NCBI GenBank assembly: GCA_030448005.1
Contig: JAUJNT010000003.1
Coordinates: forward strand, 208,170-246,545
Source of the DNA: Thermoleophilaceae bacterium
GTDB taxonomy: Bacteria > Actinomycetota > Thermoleophilia > Solirubrobacterales > Thermoleophilaceae
DNA: 38,376 nucleotides
Direction of reading: 5' to 3'
Positions 1 through 9,721 of the stretch are shown here, one piece after another. Both the position numbers and the translations under genes were made by a program. The notes beneath the pieces were generated by a model. It ran no database searches, was not told the origin of the DNA, and worked only from the letters and a program-made list of their open reading frames with translations. How positions within the stretch are numbered: position 1 is the stretch's first letter; every line of letters begins with the position of its first letter.

Positions 1-69
1 GTCGCCCAGATGCCCTTCGATACCCTCTCCGAGCCGTTCGAGGTCCTCGACCCAGGGACAGGACGCACC

Positions 70-1404
70 ATGGAGAAGTTCATCATCGAAGGTGGCCAGC
101 CACTGTCCGGGACGGTCGTCCCGGCAGGTAACAAGAACGCTGCGCTGCCCGCGCTCGCGGCCACGCTCCTCACCGAGGAGGAGGTGGTGCTGCGCAACAT
201 CCCGCGGATCCGGGACGTGGCGGCGATGATCGACCTGATCCGCGGGCTGGGAGGCACCGCCGAGTGGCGCGAGGACAACGTGGTGGCCGTGTGTGCGGCG
301 GATGTGACCGCCACCGAGGTCGACCCCGAGCTGTCAGAGAAGATCCGAGCCTCCTTTCTGCTGGCGGGGCCGCTGCTGGCGCGCTTTGGCTCTGCCAACA
401 TGCCTCCGCCTGGAGGGGATGTGATCGGCCGTCGCCGGCTCGATCCGCACCTCGACGCCTTCCGCGCGCTCGGCGCCCGGGTGGAGACCACGGACCGCTC
501 CTACCGTCTCTCCGCGCCGCTCGGCCTGCGCGCGTGCGACTTCTTCATGGACGAGCCGTCGGTGATGGGCACCGAGAACGCCCTGATGGCGGCGGCGCTC
601 GCCCCGGGCTCGACCGTGATCCACAATGCCGCCTCGGAGCCCCACGTCCAGGACCTGGCGCGCCTGTTGCTGCAGATGGGCGCGCGGATCGAGGGCATCG
701 GCTCGAACGTGCTGATCGTCTACGGGGCGGAGACGCTCGCAGGCGCCGACTACTCGATTGGCCCCGACTACATCGAGGTCGGCAGCTTCATCGCGCTGGC
801 AGCCTGCACCGGCGGCGAGCTTCGCATCCGGGACGTGGTGGCGGATGACCTGCGCATGACGCGGCTGGCCTTTGAACGGCTCGGCTGCCGCGCGGAGCTC
901 CAGGGCAACGACGTGGTCGTCCCGCCACGGCAGCAGCTGCGGGTGAAGGACGACGAGGGCGACGCCATCTCGAAGATCGAGGACGGTCCATGGCCCGCCT
1001 TTCCCGCGGATCTGACCAGCATCGCCCTCGCGCTGGCCACACAGGCCGATGGCATGGTGCTGATCTTCGAGAAGATGTTCGAGAACCGGCTGTTCTTCGT
1101 GGACAAGCTCGTGTCCATGGGCGCTCGGGTCCTGCTCTGCGATCCGCATCGCGCGGTCGTGAGCGGTCCGAGCCGGCTTCACGGCGAGCGCATGGAGAGC
1201 CCCGACATCCGTGCCGGGATGGCCATGCTCATCGCCGCGCTGTGTGCCGAGGGCAAGTCGGAGATCGGCAACATCCGCCAGATCGACCGTGGCTACGAGC
1301 GCATCGACGAACGGCTGCGGGCGCTCGGCGCCCGCATCGAGCGGGTTCCGTCGCGGGGTAGACCCGAGGGACTCACCCCGCACGGCGAGTCCCTCCCGGC
1401 CTAG
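70..1404 (+). CDS. murA: UDP-N-acetylglucosamine 1-carboxyvinyltransferase (MurA), Asp-type active site
   Basis: Transfers enolpyruvate from PEP to UDP-GlcNAc, the first committed step of peptidoglycan synthesis in the cytoplasm. From ATG 70 the protein is 444 residues, the family's usual length, and opens with the typical MEKFIIEGG start followed by the substrate-binding GNKNAALP motif. The frame is open from ATG 10, but those 20 extra residues do not resemble MurA. The active-site loop reads PPPGGDVIGRRRLD: the residue that is Cys115 in E. coli is Asp117 here (codon 418-420). Asp at this position is known in mycobacterial and chlamydial MurA and abolishes covalent capture by fosfomycin. The C-terminus carries a short Gly/Pro-rich tail. 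The gene lies 33 bp before hisZ; any promoter would be outside or at the window edge. Confidence 0.96.
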   Translation: MEKFIIEGGQPLSGTVVPAGNKNAALPALAATLLTEEEVVLRNIPRIRDVAAMIDLIRGLGGTAEWREDNVVAVCAADVTATEVDPELSEKIRASFLLAGPLLARFGSANMPPPGGDVIGRRRLDPHLDAFRALGARVETTDRSYRLSAPLGLRACDFFMDEPSVMGTENALMAAALAPGSTVIHNAASEPHVQDLARLLLQMGARIEGIGSNVLIVYGAETLAGADYSIGPDYIEVGSFIALAACTGGELRIRDVVADDLRMTRLAFERLGCRAELQGNDVVVPPRQQLRVKDDEGDAISKIEDGPWPAFPADLTSIALALATQADGMVLIFEKMFENRLFFVDKLVSMGARVLLCDPHRAVVSGPSRLHGERMESPDIRAGMAMLIAALCAEGKSEIGNIRQIDRGYERIDERLRALGARIERVPSRGRPEGLTPHGESLPA

Positions 1405-1437
1405 GCGCCGGCATCCCCAGACGAGGAGAGGGTCGTG

Positions 1438-2403
1438 ATGCACCCCATCCCCCCGGGCACGCGCGACGTGCTGCCCGACGAGATGTCCGAGCTGCGCTCG
1501 ATCAGCCGACGCCTGCGCGAGGCCTTCGAGTCAAGCGGCTACGGCGAGGTGTGGACCCCGCTGCTCGAGTACGAGGAGGTCCTGCGCACCGGTGACGACG
1601 CGGCGGCCGGCGCCGGCTACCGCATGTTCGACGCGCGCGGGCAGGTGCTGGCGCTGCGCTCGGACATGACCATCCCGATCGCGCGCCTGGTGGCAACGAG
1701 GCTCGCCGGCGGCACCGAGCCGCTGCGCCTCTGCTACTTCGCGCACGCCTACCGGGCCGTCGGCCATGGCAGCGGTCACCAGAGCGAGTTCCTTCAGGGA
1801 GGGCTCGAGCTGATCGGAGTGGCGGGCCAGGCGGGCGAGGCGGAGGTGATCGAGCTGACGCTCGCCGCGCTGGACGCGGCTGGCCTTGCCCGCCACCGGA
1901 TCGGGCTGGGCGACGGAGCCCTCTACCGCACGCTGCTCGGCGACCTGGAGGTCCCCGCCGAACGCCACCACGAGCTGCTCGAGCGCCTGTCGATGCGCGA
2001 TCTCGTGGGACTCGAGCTGCTGGTGGACGGGCTCGGGCTGGCCCCGGATGCGCGGGACACGCTCGTGCGCCTCCCGGCCCTGCGAGGCGGCCCAGAGGTC
2101 TTCGACCGGGTGGGAGGCCCCGCCCGCGGAGCACTCGACGGCCTGCGGACCCTCTACGCCGCGCTGGACGACCGCGGCGCGGCCGACCGCGTGATCCTCG
2201 ACCTGGGTCTCGTGCGGATGCTCGGCTACTACACGGGCGCGGTGTACGAGGTCTACGACCCGGCGGTGGGCTTCACGCTCGGAGGCGGTGGACGATATGA
2301 CGAGCTGATCGGCCGCTTCGGGGCCCCGCGACCGGCCTGCGGGATCGCGCTGGACGTACAGCGCGTGCACATCGCCCAGGCCGCCGAGGAGGGGCTGCGA
2401 TGA
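1438..2403 (+). CDS. hisZ: ATP phosphoribosyltransferase regulatory subunit HisZ
   Basis: HisZ is a class II aminoacyl-tRNA-synthetase-like protein without ligase function that forms a hetero-octamer with short HisG and is needed for its activity and histidine feedback. It is about 321 residues, opens with PPGTRDVLPDE (as in HisS/HisZ) and has the class II core LRSDMTIPIAR plus a late GYYTGAVYEVY motif. A full HisRS would exceed 400 residues and have an anticodon-binding domain; here the protein stops after the catalytic-type core (GGGGRYDELIGRFG). An AGGAG at 1424-1428 fits ATG 1438 (9 nt); GTG 1435 is an in-frame alternative. It overlaps hisG by 4 bp (ATGA), and the next gene being a 212-residue HisG settles HisZ over HisS. 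Confidence 0.93.
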   Translation: MHPIPPGTRDVLPDEMSELRSISRRLREAFESSGYGEVWTPLLEYEEVLRTGDDAAAGAGYRMFDARGQVLALRSDMTIPIARLVATRLAGGTEPLRLCYFAHAYRAVGHGSGHQSEFLQGGLELIGVAGQAGEAEVIELTLAALDAAGLARHRIGLGDGALYRTLLGDLEVPAERHHELLERLSMRDLVGLELLVDGLGLAPDARDTLVRLPALRGGPEVFDRVGGPARGALDGLRTLYAALDDRGAADRVILDLGLVRMLGYYTGAVYEVYDPAVGFTLGGGGRYDELIGRFGAPRPACGIALDVQRVHIAQAAEEGLR

Positions 2404-3034
2404 AGCACAAGCTCACGGTGGCCGTGCCGCGCGGGGCGCTCTTCGCCGACACGCTCGACCTGCTCGACACGCTCGGCGTGGAGACGGGCGAGGTGCGCTC
2501 GAACGACCGCAAGCTGCTCTTCGAGGATGCCGGCATCGTGACGATGCGTCCGGGCGACGTGCCGACCTATGTCGAGCACGGCGCCGCGGACATCGGCATC
2601 ACCGGCAAGGACGTGCTGCTCGAGCAGCCCCAGCGCGAGGTCTACGAGTTGCTCGACCTGGGCTACGGGCGCTGCGAGATGGTGGTGGCCGCCCGTACGG
2701 GAGACGACGCCCTGGCGGAGTCCTTGCGCCGCCTCGGACGCATGCGCGTGGCCACGAAGTATCCGCGCGTGGCCTCGCGCCATTTCGCGGAGACCGGGCG
2801 CCAGGCGGAGATCGTGGAGGTCAAGGGCTCGGTGGAGCTGGCACCGCTCACGGGGCTGGTCGACGGCATCGTCGACCTGACCGCCACGGGCACGACCCTC
2901 CGCGAGAACGGCCTCGAGGTACTCGAGGAGATCGTGACCTGCACGGCGAGGCTGATCGCAAACCCCGTGGCGCACAAGCTGAAGGCACCTGACATGGATG
3001 CGCTCGTGGACCGCATCCGGCAAGGTCACCTCGC

Positions 3035-3038
<4 letters not shown>
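2400..3038 (+). CDS. hisG: ATP phosphoribosyltransferase catalytic subunit, short form
   Basis: Condenses ATP with PRPP, the first and feedback-regulated step of histidine synthesis. At 212 residues it is the short (HisG-S) type, which lacks the C-terminal ACT-like regulatory domain and depends on HisZ, encoded immediately upstream with a 4-bp ATGA overlap. Recognisable elements are the N-terminal VAVPRGALF, the RPGDVPTYVEHGAADIGITG segment and the PRPP-binding region DGIVDLTATGTTLRENGL. It overlaps hisD by 4 bp (ATGA), so hisZ-G-D are very probably translationally coupled. Confidence 0.96.
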
Positions 3039-4266
<1,228 letters not shown>

Positions 4267-4270
<4 letters not shown>

Positions 4271-4854
4271 CCCGCAGCGCCGATATCTCACGCACCACGA
4301 ACGAGACCGACATCCGGCTCACGCTCTCCCTCGACGGGAGCGGGGAGGGCTCGCGCTCGACCGGCGTCGGCTTCTTCGACCACCTGCTGGACGCGGTAGC
4401 CCGCCACGGCCGCCTCGACCTCGACGTGAGCGTGGAGGGCGACCTCGAGACCGGCCCACACCACACGGTGGAGGACACCGGGATCGCGCTCGGCCGCGCC
4501 CTGGACGAGGCGCTCGGCGACCGCGCCGGGATCCGGCGCTACGGCCACGCCGTCGTGCCGATGGACGAGGCCAGGGCGGCGTGTGCGCTTGACCTGTCCG
4601 GCCGCCCGTACGCCACGCTCGAGGGAGACCTCCCGGCCGTGGCGGTGGCCGACTTCGACGCGGACCTGGCCGAGGAGTTCCTCCGCGCGGTGGCGGGCAC
4701 CGCGAAGCTCACCGTGCACGTCACGATCGAGCGTGGCTCCAACACGCACCACATGGTGGAGGCCGCGTTCAAGGCATTTGCACGTGCGCTGCGGGAAGCG
4801 GTGTCGATCGATCCCGCGGAGACCGGCATTCCCTCCACGAAGGGACTGCTTTGA
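4267..4854 (+). CDS. hisB: Imidazoleglycerol-phosphate dehydratase
   Basis: Dehydrates imidazoleglycerol phosphate to imidazole-acetol phosphate. The start is GTG 4267 overlapping the hisD stop (GTGA); the frame is open further upstream, but that part is antisense-free shadow inside hisD. The 195-residue product is the monofunctional form, without a fused histidinol phosphatase. The two symmetric Mn-binding motifs are present (HHTVED and THHMVEAAFKAFA), as are GVGFFDHLLD, the RYGHAVVPMDEA segment and a C-terminal IPSTKGLL. It is followed by hisH with a TTGA overlap. Confidence 0.96.
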
Positions 4855-5477
4855 GAACCGTTGCCGTCCTGGACTACGGCATGGGCAACCTGCGCTCGGT
4901 CGAGAAGGCCTTCGAGCATGTGGGCGTCAGGGCCACGGTCACGGCAGACCATGACGCCGTGCGCGCCGCCGACGGGGTCGTCCTACCCGGGGTGGGCGCG
5001 TTCCCGAAGGCGATGGAGAGGGTGCGCTCGCTCGAGCTGGACGAGCTTCTGCGCGAGCGCCGAAGCGCCGGCACGCCGATCATCGGCCTTTGCCTCGGGA
5101 TGCAGCTGCTCTTCGAGAGCTCGGCGGAGCTCGGCGGCGACGAGGGGATCGGTCTGCTCGAGGGAACCGTGGAAGCACTCGCTGCTCCCGGGCTGAAGGT
5201 GCCGCACATCGGCTGGAACCACGTCGCGTGGCGGCGCGAGTCGGAGCTTGCGGCCGGTCTGCCGGACCCGTGTGCCTTCTACCACGTGCACTCGTTCGTG
5301 GCCCGGCCCGCGCGAGGGGAGGACGTGGTTGGAGTGGCCACCTACGGGACCGAGCTGGCAAGCGTGGTGGCGCGCCCGCCGGTCTACGGAACGCAGTTCC
5401 ATCCCGAGAAGTCGGGCCCGGACGGCCTGCGGCTGCTCAGCAGCTTCGCGAGCTTCTGCGTGCCCGCCGCCGCATGA
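4851..5477 (+). CDS. hisH: Imidazole glycerol phosphate synthase, glutamine amidotransferase subunit HisH
   Basis: Class I glutaminase that hydrolyses glutamine and channels ammonia to HisF. The 208-residue product has the nucleophile elbow GLCLGMQ with Cys81, and the His184/Glu186 pair in GTQFHPEKSG completes the triad. The N-terminal VLDYGMGNLRSVEKA is typical. It starts at TTG 4851, inside the hisB stop (TTGA), and ends overlapping hisA (ATGA). Its partner HisF is encoded two genes downstream. Confidence 0.97.
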   Translation: MRTVAVLDYGMGNLRSVEKAFEHVGVRATVTADHDAVRAADGVVLPGVGAFPKAMERVRSLELDELLRERRSAGTPIIGLCLGMQLLFESSAELGGDEGIGLLEGTVEALAAPGLKVPHIGWNHVAWRRESELAAGLPDPCAFYHVHSFVARPARGEDVVGVATYGTELASVVARPPVYGTQFHPEKSGPDGLRLLSSFASFCVPAAA

Positions 5478-6217
5478 TCCTTCTCCCCGCCGTAGACATC
5501 CGCGAGGGCCGCGCGGTGAACCTGCGGCAGGGCCGCTTCGATGCGGAGACCGTGTACGCGGACGACCCGCTCGAGGCCGCCCGTGCCTTTGTCGAGGCGG
5601 GCGCGCGGTACCTGCACGTGGTGGACCTCGACGGCGCCCTCGAGGGCAGGCCGGTCAACCTCTCGCACCTCGAGCGGATCACCCGCGAGCTCGACCTGCC
5701 GGTGCAGTACGGCGGTGGCCTGCGCTCCCTGCCGGACGTGCGCGCCGCGCTGGCGGCGGGGGCTGCCAGGGTGGTCGTGGGGACCGCCGCCTACACCGAC
5801 CCGGAGTTCCTCTCGGAGGCGGTCCGGGCCGAGGGCTCACGCATCCTGGTGGGAGTCGACGTGCGCGGCGGCCGCGTGTCCGTGTCCGGATGGACCCGCG
5901 AGACGGACACGCTGCCGGAGGAGCTGATCGAGGCGCTTCAGGGCCAAGGGGTGGAGGGCTTCGTGTGCACGAACGCCGACCTCGACGGGATGCTCGGAGG
6001 CGTCGACCTCGACGAGACGCGGCGCATCTCCGAGGTCGTGAAGGGTCATTTCATCGTGTCCGGCGGTGTGAGCTCGCTCGAGGATCTGCGCGCGCTCGGG
6101 GACCTGGAGCTCGGCAACCTGGCCGGCGTGATCGCGGGCAAGGCGCTGTATGAGCGCCGCTTCACGGTCGCCGAGGCTCAGGCGGTGCTGGATTCGCAGC
6201 CAACCGGATCGGGCTGA
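5474..6217 (+). CDS. hisA: Phosphoribosylformimino-5-aminoimidazole carboxamide ribotide isomerase (HisA)
   Basis: Amadori isomerase with a (beta/alpha)8 barrel. From ATG 5474 (overlapping the hisH stop) the product is 247 residues. General acid/base residues are Asp8 (LPAVDIREGRAV) and Asp129 (VGVDVRGGRVSVSGW); phosphate-binding motifs are QYGGGLR, VVGTAAY and SGGVSSLEDL. Many Actinobacteria use the same protein (PriA) for both HisA and TrpF reactions. Whether this one is bifunctional cannot be read from the sequence; the second-half loop CTNADLDGMLGGVD would be the place to compare. The next gene, hisF, starts 18 bp later and may have its own promoter. Confidence 0.94.
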   Translation: MILLPAVDIREGRAVNLRQGRFDAETVYADDPLEAARAFVEAGARYLHVVDLDGALEGRPVNLSHLERITRELDLPVQYGGGLRSLPDVRAALAAGAARVVVGTAAYTDPEFLSEAVRAEGSRILVGVDVRGGRVSVSGWTRETDTLPEELIEALQGQGVEGFVCTNADLDGMLGGVDLDETRRISEVVKGHFIVSGGVSSLEDLRALGDLELGNLAGVIAGKALYERRFTVAEAQAVLDSQPTGSG

Positions 6218-6223
6218 CGCGGG

Positions 6224-6229
6224 TACGGT
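6224..6229 (+). promoter_or_regulatory. Possible -10 element before hisF (leaderless type)
   Basis: TACGGT lies 6 nt before the hisF ATG in the only non-overlapping gap of the his run. The spacing matches other start-proximal TANNNT hexamers in this window. No convincing -35 is seen. Confidence 0.25.
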
Positions 6230-6235
6230 TCCTCC

Positions 6236-7000
6236 ATGGTGCTCAAGCGGGTGATTCCCTGCCTCGACGTGGACAAGGGTCGCGTGGTCAAGGGCACGAA
6301 CTTCGTGGACATCCGCGACGCGGGCGATCCGGTGGAGCTGGCTGCCCGCTATCAGGAGGAGGGTGCCGACGAGATCGTCTTCCTTGACATCACCGCGTCC
6401 CACGAGCGGCGTGACACCGTGGCCGCCCTGGCCCGCCGCTGCGCCGACGAGGTCTTCATCCCGTTCACGATCGGAGGCGGCATCCGCTCCGTGGAGGACG
6501 CTCAGGCCGTGCTCGACGCCGGATCGGACAAGGTGGCCGTGAACTCCGCCGCGGTGGCGCGCCCCGAGCTGATCGGCGAGCTGGCAGAGGTGTTCGGCGC
6601 GCAGTGCGTCGTGCTCGCCATCGACGCCAGGCGCAGGCCCGGCGAGGGTGCCGGCTACGAGGTCGTGGTGCAGGGTGGCCGCAGGGACACCGGCCGCGAG
6701 GCCGTCGAGTGGGCCCGCGAGGGTGCCGAGCGCGGCGCCGGCGAGATCCTGCTGACGAGCATGGACCGGGACGGCACGGAGGACGGCTACGAGCTCGAGC
6801 TGACCCGCCGGGTGGCGAGCGCAGTCGAGGTGCCGGTGATCGCCTCCGGGGGCGCCGGCGCCCTTCAGCATCTGGTGGACGCGGTCGGGACAGGCAGCGC
6901 GGACGCGGTGCTCTGCGCCTCGATCTTCCACTACGGCGCCTTCACGGTCGGGGACGCGAAGAGGCACATGCGAGCGGCAGGCATCCCTGTCAGGCTGTAG
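6236..7000 (+). CDS. hisF: Imidazole glycerol phosphate synthase, cyclase subunit HisF
   Basis: Uses ammonia from HisH to convert PRFAR into imidazole glycerol phosphate and AICAR. The 254-residue barrel has the catalytic Asp11 ([14 protein letters not shown]) and Asp130 (LAIDARR), the phosphate-binding [10 protein letters not shown] and a later [11 protein letters not shown]. Length and all core motifs are normal. It starts at ATG 6236, 18 bp after hisA, and is the last recognised histidine gene in the window. Confidence 0.97.
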   Translation: MVLKRVIPCLDVDKGRVVKGTNFVDIRDAGDPVELAARYQEEGADEIVFLDITASHERRDTVAALARRCADEVFIPFTIGGGIRSVEDAQAVLDAGSDKVAVNSAAVARPELIGELAEVFGAQCVVLAIDARRRPGEGAGYEVVVQGGRRDTGREAVEWAREGAERGAGEILLTSMDRDGTEDGYELELTRRVASAVEVPVIASGGAGALQHLVDAVGTGSADAVLCASIFHYGAFTVGDAKRHMRAAGIPVRL

Positions 7001-7004
7001 CGCG

Positions 7005-7679
7005 ATGATCCGCAAGACCAACCTTATGGTCGCCCTCGCCACCGCGGCGCTGCTCGTTACCGCACCGAATGCCCTCGCTGCGCCCGCCGACGACTTCAGG
7101 GCCGTGTTCGGCGACTGGCGCCCGGACGGGCGCATCACCCCATGCCGGTTCACGCGCGCGCAGCTTGGCAACGCCCGCAACGTGTCGAGGACCACCACGG
7201 ACTTCGACAGCTACGCCCCCGGATTCCGGGAGGAAGTCGGGCGAGAGCTGGCCCGTCACGATGCCGGTGGCTGCAAGGGCATCGCGCCCCAGCCATCGAG
7301 TGCACGGCGCAACCGCTCTGCGCTTCGCTCCGTACGGATCGTCGCGATCAGGCCCGAGGGCGGGGCGCTCGAGAGCGTCACCATCCGCAACGGCGGCCGG
7401 CGGGCGGTGAGCCTCAGAGGGGCTACGCTGCGCGACCGCGCCGGGCGCCGCCTGAGCCTGAGATCCGCCGGGAAACTCGGCGCCAGACGGTCGCTGCGGG
7501 TCATCAGCGGCTGTGCGCGCGCCCGCAAGAGGCCGGTGAGGCTCGGCACGCGGCTGTTCGCCTGCCGGGCGGGACAGGTGTGGGACGACCGCGGGGATGT
7601 GGTCAAGCTGGTGGACCCCCGCGGCACGGTGGTGGCCCAGCGCGGCTACGGCCGACTGCGCGGCGTCGCGCGGTTCTGA
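7005..7679 (+). CDS. Secreted protein with C-terminal lamin-tail-like (LTD) domain
   Basis: A 224-residue protein, 4 bp after hisF. It begins with a clear Sec signal peptide (basic MIRKTN, a hydrophobic stretch to about residue 22, and an ALA-A cleavage site), so it is probably exported. Residues about 27-90 (FGDWRPDGRITPC to HDAGGCKG) form a unit I do not recognise. Residues about 110-220 show the LTD pattern: VTIRNGGRRAVSLRGATLRD, then RSLRVISGC, then GQVWDDRGDVVKLVDPRGTVV and a terminal aromatic YG. LTD domains occur in extracellular nucleases and wall-associated proteins, usually as a binding or scaffold module. No catalytic motif is visible. Its position behind hisF is probably incidental. 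Confidence 0.8.
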   Translation: MIRKTNLMVALATAALLVTAPNALAAPADDFRAVFGDWRPDGRITPCRFTRAQLGNARNVSRTTTDFDSYAPGFREEVGRELARHDAGGCKGIAPQPSSARRNRSALRSVRIVAIRPEGGALESVTIRNGGRRAVSLRGATLRDRAGRRLSLRSAGKLGARRSLRVISGCARARKRPVRLGTRLFACRAGQVWDDRGDVVKLVDPRGTVVAQRGYGRLRGVARF

Positions 7680-7683
7680 TCTC

Positions 7684-7701
7684 CGCGACGGAGCCGTCGC
7701 G
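7684..7701 (+). terminator. Hairpin after the LTD gene
   Basis: A perfect 7-bp stem (CGCGACG with CGTCGCG) and a 4-base loop starts five bases after the stop codon. There is no T-tract, so termination is only suggested; the position between the his/LTD run and cca fits a transcript boundary. Confidence 0.4.
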
Positions 7702-7760
7702 TCCCGCACGAGCGGCTCGACTACTACTGCGACGAGTGGACGGGTAGGGACAATGTGCAC

Positions 7761-9008
7761 ATGGCTTTGCCGGTCACCGACCTGCGCGCCCGGCTGGCGT
7801 CGCTGCCGGGCCTCGAGACCCTGCTGCCTGTGCTGGGCGAGCTCGCCTGGCCGAGCTACCTGGTGGGCGGAGCGGTGCGAGACCTGCTGCGAGGCGAGCG
7901 CTCGATCGATCTCGACATCGCCGTTGAGGGGGATGCGCCGGCAGCGGCCCACGCGCTTGCCGCACGGCTCGGGGGCACCGCGCTCGGGCACGAGCGCTTC
8001 GGCACCGCCACGATCCGTGTCGGCTCGCTCACCGCAGACCTCGCGACCACCCGCCGCGAGGTCTATGACCGCCCGGGCGCACTACCCAGGGTCGAGCCGG
8101 CGCCGCTGCACGAGGACCTCGGCCGCCGCGACTTCACCGTGAACGCGATGGCCGTGGCGCTGACGGGCGAGGGGCTCGGCACGCTCCACGACCCTCACGG
8201 GGGCAGGACAGACCTCGACGCCGGGTGGATCCGCGTGCTTCACCAGGCGAGCTTCGTGGACGATCCCACCAGGTTGCTCCGCGCGCTGCGATACGAGGCG
8301 CGGCTCGGGTTCGCGCTTCACCCCGACACCGAGCGGCTCGCCCGGGAGGCCGCCGCCGGCGGGGCTCTCCTGACGCTCTCCGGCGACCGCATCCGCGTGG
8401 AGCTCGAGGCGCTTCTGGCCGAGCCCGATGCTCCGGGCGCCGTGGCTCGGCTCACGCAGCTGGGGCTCGACCGTGCGCTGCACCCCGCACTGGCGGCCGA
8501 CCCCCAGCTCGTGGCCTCGGCCCAGCTCGGTGCCCTCCAGACAGGGGCCAGCCCGGTCTTGAGCGCACTCGCCGCGCTCTGCATCGGCGCTTCCTCGGAC
8601 GGGCAGCGCCAGGACCTCGAGCGGTGGGTGGCGGGGCTCGGCCTTCCGGCCCCGGCCCGGGAGGCGGTCCTCAGCGCAACCCGCCGCGCACCCGCCCTCG
8701 CCGATCAGCTGGCCTCGCCGCTGCGCCCATCGGAGCTGCACGAGTCCCTGACCGGCGAGCCGGCGGAGACGCTGGCCCTTGCGCTCGCGCTCGGCGCGCC
8801 GGCCGAGCCGATCCTGCACTACCTGGCCGCGCTGCGCCCGGCGCGGCTGGAGATCACGGGCGCCGATCTGGTGGCAGCGGGCATCCCGGAGTCTCCGCTC
8901 CTCGGTCGGGCGCTGAGGGAGACGCTGCGGCTAAAGCTCGACGGCGAGCTCTGCGGGCGTGAGGAGGAGCTTCGGACCGCCCTGTCGCTCGCCCGGGAGG
9001 CAAGGTGA
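7761..9008 (+). CDS. cca: CCA tRNA nucleotidyltransferase / poly(A)-polymerase family protein
   Basis: Class II nucleotidyltransferase that adds or repairs the 3' CCA of tRNA. The head domain has YLVGGAVRDLLRG followed by the metal-binding pair Asp50/Asp52 in SIDLDIAVEGD, then LATTRREVYDRPGALP, the RRDFTVNAMA motif and the neck motif DPTRLLRALRYEARLGF. The C-terminal half is helical and poorly conserved. From ATG 7761 the protein is 415 residues; GTG 7755 is two codons upstream in frame. GACAAT at 7749-7754 would be a leaderless-type -10 for ATG 7761. The family includes true CCA-adding, A-adding and poly(A) enzymes, which cannot be separated here. Overlaps pgeF by 4 bp. Confidence 0.88.
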   Translation: MALPVTDLRARLASLPGLETLLPVLGELAWPSYLVGGAVRDLLRGERSIDLDIAVEGDAPAAAHALAARLGGTALGHERFGTATIRVGSLTADLATTRREVYDRPGALPRVEPAPLHEDLGRRDFTVNAMAVALTGEGLGTLHDPHGGRTDLDAGWIRVLHQASFVDDPTRLLRALRYEARLGFALHPDTERLAREAAAGGALLTLSGDRIRVELEALLAEPDAPGAVARLTQLGLDRALHPALAADPQLVASAQLGALQTGASPVLSALAALCIGASSDGQRQDLERWVAGLGLPAPAREAVLSATRRAPALADQLASPLRPSELHESLTGEPAETLALALALGAPAEPILHYLAALRPARLEITGADLVAAGIPESPLLGRALRETLRLKLDGELCGREEELRTALSLAREAR

Positions 9009-9721
9009 TCGAAGTCGACCTCCCGGGCGCGCGCGCCTGGTTCACCACCCGCAAAGGAGGTGTGAGCGAGGGGCCCTACAGCTCGCTCAACCTCGGGATC
9101 CTCACCGACGACGACCCCAAGTGCGTGACCCGCAACCGCGAGCTGGTGGCGGAGGCGGTCGGCAGCGACCCGGCCGCTGTAGTCATGGGCTGGCAGGTCC
9201 ATGGGGCGAAGGTGGCCGAATGGACCGCTGTGCCCCCGCCCGGCCGCGACGGGTTCGCCCGGCCGGGCGCCGAGCTCGAGAAGGTGGACGGCCATGCCAC
9301 CACGAGTGCAGACCTGGCTCTGCTGGTGCTCGTGGCCGACTGCCTGCCCGTGGCGCTCGCCACACCCGGACGCGTGGCGATGCTGCACTGCGGCTGGCGT
9401 GGCATGGCGGCGGGCATCATCGAACGTGCGGTCGAGTCGTTCGAGGACCCTCCCGCCGCCGCCATAGGGCCCGGGATCGGGCGCTGCTGCTACGAGGTGG
9501 GTCACGAGGTCCTCAGCGCCTTCGCCCACATCGACGGGGTGGCCGCCGGCCGGATGCTCGACCTGCGTGCCGTGGCGGAGAAGCAGCTGCGCGCCGCGGG
9601 TGTCGGACAGATAGAGCAGGTGGCGTTGTGCACGAGTTGCCGGGCCCACCTGTTCTTCTCGCACCGCCGCGACCACGGCGTGACGGGCCGTCAGGCGGGC
9701 CTCGTCAGGCGCACGGGATGA
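9005..9721 (+). CDS. pgeF: Peptidoglycan editing factor PgeF (YfiH/DUF152 multicopper-like)
   Basis: YfiH/YlmD-family protein, about 238 residues. Members remove wrongly incorporated L-Ser from muropeptide precursors, and some have purine nucleosidase or laccase-like activity. Metal-ligand motifs are intact: QVHG (His66), ADCLPV (Cys113), LHCGWRG (His128), and the C-terminal CTSCRAHLFFSHRRD. The start is GTG 9005 inside the cca stop (GTGA), and yggS follows with ATGA overlap. PgeF-YggS-SepF-YggT is a common Gram-positive order; here two exporter genes and a hydrolase separate yggS from sepF. Confidence 0.9.
   Translation: MIEVDLPGARAWFTTRKGGVSEGPYSSLNLGILTDDDPKCVTRNRELVAEAVGSDPAAVVMGWQVHGAKVAEWTAVPPPGRDGFARPGAELEKVDGHATTSADLALLVLVADCLPVALATPGRVAMLHCGWRGMAAGIIERAVESFEDPPAAAIGPGIGRCCYEVGHEVLSAFAHIDGVAAGRMLDLRAVAEKQLRAAGVGQIEQVALCTSCRAHLFFSHRRDHGVTGRQAGLVRRTG

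Noticed and set aside
10-69. murA start at ATG 10
   Set aside because: Adds 20 residues unlike MurA; ATG 70 matches the conserved N-terminus exactly.
1438-2403. Histidyl-tRNA synthetase (hisS)
   Set aside because: Too short, no anticodon-binding domain, and followed by short HisG.
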